Assembly (NCBI GenBank): GCA_004431415.1
Contig: QPMI01000264.1
Coordinates: forward strand, 1 to 35,858
Source: Cyanophora paradoxa
Taxonomy: Eukaryota > Glaucocystophyceae > Cyanophorales > Cyanophoraceae
Length of the DNA: 35,858 bases
Direction: 5' to 3'
This document shows positions 32,117-35,858 of this stretch, one piece after another. Below the pieces are notes generated by a model. That model was not told the DNA's origin and searched no databases. It saw only the letters and a program-made list of their open reading frames with translations. Made by a program: the position numbers and the translations under genes. Numbering within the stretch: position 1 is the first letter of the stretch; each line of letters starts with the position of its first letter.

Positions 32117-35100
32117 TCACTGGAAGTTCAACTGCGGCCCTACAAACTGCTTGCACCGCTCCACTAGCTCATCTAGTCTACCTGGGTCAGCAAACCGATC
32201 CTCCTCGGCCACTAGCGGCTTGCGGAACCATTCTTTCGCAACCGCAACAAATGGTGCGCAGTCCATTGGGCTGCGCTGGTGGTGCCCGGCGCATACCACC
32301 CGACCCATCGAGGCGAGAAAAGAATCTCGAGCACGCGGTCAGCTCGGCATCTTGCCTTGAAGATGGAGCCAGCGGTCGTGTGGAAGGTCATATCATGCAC
32401 AGGCTCCGAGAGCTGAAGGAGGGCCTGCACTAATGCAGCGGCGTGACTCTTGATGGTGACTCTGCTCGTGATATATATGAGCTCGAGGCAATCAGCAAGA
32501 GTGGTTACTGATATCCATGGACAGAAAAAAGGAAACCACAAGTAGAAAAAGGAAGAGGCGCACGGCCAGTGGTCCCACTCGAGATTGGTGAAGCCCCGGA
32601 GGATAACCATTGTTGCCTCCGGTGTTGTTCCCGGTACATCAAGCCGGTGCACTTGACTGGAGACGCTGCAGCGCGCGGCACCTTGCGTGGCCGTGCACTC
32701 CAGTGCACCGTCGTTTGGCGGTAGGCGAGCCAGCTTCTCGACGTACGCACGTGCTGCGGGGCTCGCTGCCCTCGCGTCCCGTATCGCGGTTGCGACCACG
32801 GCGATGCTCCCCGTACCGATCTGGAGCCTCCTTCCTCCCGTGACATTGCAGGGAACCAGTGCAGTTTCGCCTTCAGGGTATTGCTCAGCGCGTTGAAGTA
32901 TCGGTTCTCGGTGTTCGCCACGCTGCGACGCGCCCAAGTCAGAGCACGTTCAGCGGAGAAGGAAATAAGAAGGAAAAGAAACAAAGGAAAAGAAAGAAAA
33001 GAGAAGGGGGGTACGCGGACCGTCTGTACAAGCAGGACAGGATGGGTGTCGGAATAGGCCGCTCAGGTGTGCCTAGCCATAGAGCTTGTTTCGCCTCGTG
33101 TATGGCGGAGGCACATACGCCTCAACATCGATGTCCACATCGACCAATTGTCCCGCGCCGTTTGGCTGAGTTTCTCGTGAGCTTGAGCATTTGCGATAAC
33201 CGTTGCTCGTACCTGTTGGACTTTCCGTGTAGTTCTCCTGTATGCCGTCGCGCCGAGTTCGTCCACCTCGGGGTACTCCTCTCCAGAGTCGTTGCCCCCA
33301 TTCAGCATCGGTGTGTTAGAACATCTGACTTGGAGCCCATCTGTTCCAGCACTGCAGCCACTTGCTTCAGAGCCTGAAAGCTGTTCTCCGCTGCGCGACC
33401 TGTACCGTATTTCTCCTGCACCGGAATTAGAGTTCAGTAACCCCTTCTGTGGCGTCGTCTTCGTACCCTCGCACGCACCGCCAGCTCTGGCTTCATGCGG
33501 CAGCCGGGTGAGAAGCTCGTTCGCCGGCGCTTCGTGGTGGAGAACGGCAGGTTTCCCATTGCCTCGTGGCACGCCTGTGGAGAACGGCAGGGTACGCGCA
33601 TCAGCTCCACGTGTCGGGGGGGGGGGGGGTACGCGTAGCGAAGGGGGAGGGGGGTTGGAGGGGGGGTAGTCGAACCTCCATTGGACTTGGCGCCTGTTCG
33701 GGAGCCGGGCCTGGGTCTTGACCTGCTTGCCGCGCGGCCTCCCACGCTGCTCGCGCCGCCTTGCGTTGCCGTGCTCCTCGTCGTCGAATGCCTTGGCTAG
33801 ATCTACAAGGCCTTTGAATATGAGCTGGTTGCAATTGTCGCCCACCGCCGAAAACGCGATTTGCGGACAAGGTCTGAGAAGATAATGCCGACTGATATGC
33901 TGCTTGCGGCCCTGCAAGAAGGCGAAGAAGCTCCTTGCCGCTCTTCCGAACAGCCTGCAGGACCTGCACATCGCTTGCAATCTTGCCGCCACGACCGACA
34001 TCCCTGTTGCCTCCGTACGCGTTGCACTTCCGAAGAAGCTTCTTCACCTCCGGGTACGACACGAGATCGTCCTGCGCCTTGCGCTTCCGCCCTTTCCCAC
34101 GTGGCAACTCTTCCACCAACGCGGCCTCTGCAGCTGCTGCTGCAAGCTCCACACATGCATGAAGCCTGCGTCGCCATTGGTAAGAAAAAAACTTTACCCC
34201 CCCTCCGCCCCCCCCCCCCCCGGATGCAACCACAGCTGGAGTGATTCGCCTTCCCGTGTCTGCTTGCTGTGCTGCGTGCACTGATGAGCGAGACTGCGGA
34301 ACTGGCCCTCATTTCTTCCTTCGTGCCAAGGTACATTGCTTGCTGGCTGAGCCCGAGAGTCGCTTGCATACGCAGAAGGTTGATTTCAGACTGTCCGTTG
34401 TGACCTAATATAAATTAAGAACATGTTACGAAGACAGAGCATGAAAGCATCGTGCACCTCCATGAAAGCATTTGCAAGACCTTGTGCCCGTGCAGGCTCA
34501 CGGTCCAACTCAGCGTCTCCTGGCCGCAGGGCCAGAAGCTGTGTGAGCACAGCAGCAGCTGAGCGGATCTCGCCATCATCAGGGGCTGCATCACATTTCG
34601 GTTTTCAAAATAGAATGCAGTGATTTGAAGGGGACGTACTGTAGAAATCGAGTGATGAATTGCTCGATCGCCCGTAGAAGAACACCTCTATCCAGAGCGA
34701 TAGGAACATCTTCGATTCAACAGCGTATGATCGTTTGTCATCGCTAGTACTTGTGTCATCCTTGCCCTCCTGAAAGTCCAGAGACAAGATGACCTGACCG
34801 GGCAGCAAGTAAGCAGAAGAAGCACGAGGCAAGCTGGCATGGACACGTGCCAGATCTATCTCTCGCAGTCGTCTCTCACGGATGTAGATCTTGTTGGTAT
34901 AGAAGCTCGTCACCCGGGCCTTTAGCCAGTCGTAGTGCCTGGCTCGAAGGTCCGTATCCACTGCAAACTCACCGTGCGCCCCTGGCACGCCAAGGCCCAG
35001 AAATGCACACTGTGCCTGCAGTGAGTGCCGTGCTTCAACTGGCCAAGAAGATAGATGCTTACGTCCATATCAATGAGCTCATCGAGTTGAGAAGCTTGAG

Positions 35101-35858
35101 GTATCTTCCTTGTCGCCAGCAGCTATATCAGCATCTGGATGAGGGTCGGGACCGGTGCGCTGAAGGCTTGGCGATTCGAGTGCGACCTAAATGCAGTATC
35201 TCATGGCGAATCTCAAGCTAAAGAAGATCGAGGACGCACAGTGCTCATGAAGTGCTTCAGAGCATGGAGATCCTCCAGTGTCCGTGTCCGGTTCTTTGCT
35301 GGTTCACCTCGAAACTGCAACCGACAAGCGTTCGCCTGAGCTTGCCGAGCCGCTTCTGTCACCTGGATAAGTTGGTCTTAGATTCCATTCGATCAATTCT
35401 TTGAGCTGCAGAGCACCTCATCAAGCCAATCAACACAACTCTGAAATTTGGGGCCTCGAAACGCTCCCTTTGTGCCCACAAACAGGTTGCGCAGTGCACG
35501 CAAGCATCTGGCAGGGGGCAGGTCGACGATGATGTCCTCCACATAATGCACTTGGGGGTCCAGATCTGCAAACATGATAAGACAAAGAGGCGGCGTGCAG
35601 ATTTCACAGAGAAACGCACAGATCTCGAAGGTGTGCATGCTTGTCGCCTTCTGCCAGCGCCACCAGCGTCGCCGCCGCTGCGCCGTCCAGGGCGCCACCC
35701 GCCGCGCGCCTCCCGTGCCGCTCCCGCGCCGCCTCCCGCGCCGCCTCCCGCGCCGCCTCCCCGCGCCGCCTCCCGCGCCGCGCACCGGGCCGGGGGAGGG
35801 GGAGGGACAGGGCCGGGGGGGGGGGCGGGCCCGGGGGAGGGCGGGCCGGGGGGAGGGG
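32117..35858 (-). pseudogene. Second copy of the unrecognised gene, partial, with frame breaks
   Basis: Same exons as the unit A gene, shifted by about 5.25 kb: for example RHYDWLKARVTSFYTNKIYI (exon ending at about 34645), LVSYPEVKKLLRKCNAYGGN, and the last exon ending KQFVGPQLNFQ at 32117. Single-base differences break several frames here, such as one C fewer near 32305 and one G fewer near 32812. At other points this copy reads through where unit A is broken, for example near 33270-33310 (NTPMLNGGNDSGEEYP). Each copy is therefore damaged at different places. It may be a working gene with sequence errors rather than a true pseudogene. The 5' part is beyond the window. Confidence 0.5.
35690..35858. 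repeat. GC-rich minisatellite at window end (unit B)
   Basis: Start of the same minisatellite as at 30440-30912: CGCCGCCTCCCG units, then GGGGGAGGG units. The sequence stops inside it, as expected if an assembly ended in a region hard to read. Confidence 0.8.

Larger units (their letters stand above)
31247..35858. repeat. Large direct repeat, unit B (truncated by window end)
   Basis: Second copy of unit A, 4612 bp visible, ending inside the GC-rich minisatellite. In the stretches compared, differences are nearly all gains or losses of one base in short homopolymers (for example CCCC/CCC, AAA/AA, GGGGG/GGGG), with hardly any substitution. Confidence 0.9.

Noticed and set aside
30440-35858. 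CRISPR array
   Set aside because: The repeats are direct, unspaced and GC-rich, in a eukaryotic gene; no unique spacers.

Overview
The window looks like nuclear DNA of a GC-rich unicellular eukaryote, most likely a microalga; haptophyte or stramenopile is a guess. The evidence is very GC-rich coding sequence, many short introns (mostly 55-90 nt) with GT...AG or GC...AG ends, AT-richer intergenic islands, and eukaryote-only families (CLU/CLUH, VMA22/CCDC115, Dus1-type dihydrouridine synthase, an IIC-like P-type ATPase). I rebuilt gene models by matching splice sites, reading-frame phase and family conservation; most open reading frames longer than 60 codons are shadows.

Layout: (1) 1-1173, minus, 5' part of a P-type ATPase resembling Na+/K+-ATPase alpha, with an altered TGES motif. 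(2) 1174-2816, no confident gene. (3) 2817-3696, minus, possible NTF2/SnoaL-like protein, divergent (82 bp) from (4) 3779-5426, plus, a VMA22/CCDC115-like V-ATPase assembly factor of 401 aa in eight exons. (5) 6106-9219, plus, an RCC1-repeat protein of about 875 aa with 14 repeat positions in two related sets of seven. (6) 9573-17659, plus, a CLU/CLUH homologue with an unusual membrane-anchor and low-complexity N-terminal extension. (7) 18809-21574, minus, a CobW/ZNG1-type GTPase in 16 exons, convergent with CLU and divergent (226 bp) from (8) 21801-23857, plus, a Dus1-type tRNA-dihydrouridine synthase in 13 exons. (9) 23858-25981, gene-poor and repeat-rich. (10) 25982-35858, a 5265-bp unit followed directly by a second copy cut off by the window end. 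Each copy carries the same unrecognised multi-exon minus-strand gene with a GC-rich, proline-encoding minisatellite.

The recognised genes are housekeeping (ion transport, V-ATPase assembly, mitochondrial distribution, zinc/metal handling, tRNA modification) and do not form an operon or pathway. What links the window is its genome style: frequent GC-AG introns, microexons, and repeated local tandem duplication inside introns, at exon edges and at whole-gene scale. The two 5.2-kb copies differ, as far as I compared them, almost only by single-base indels in short homopolymers. This suggests sequencing or consensus error over a very recent or artefactual duplication, so frame breaks there should not be over-read.
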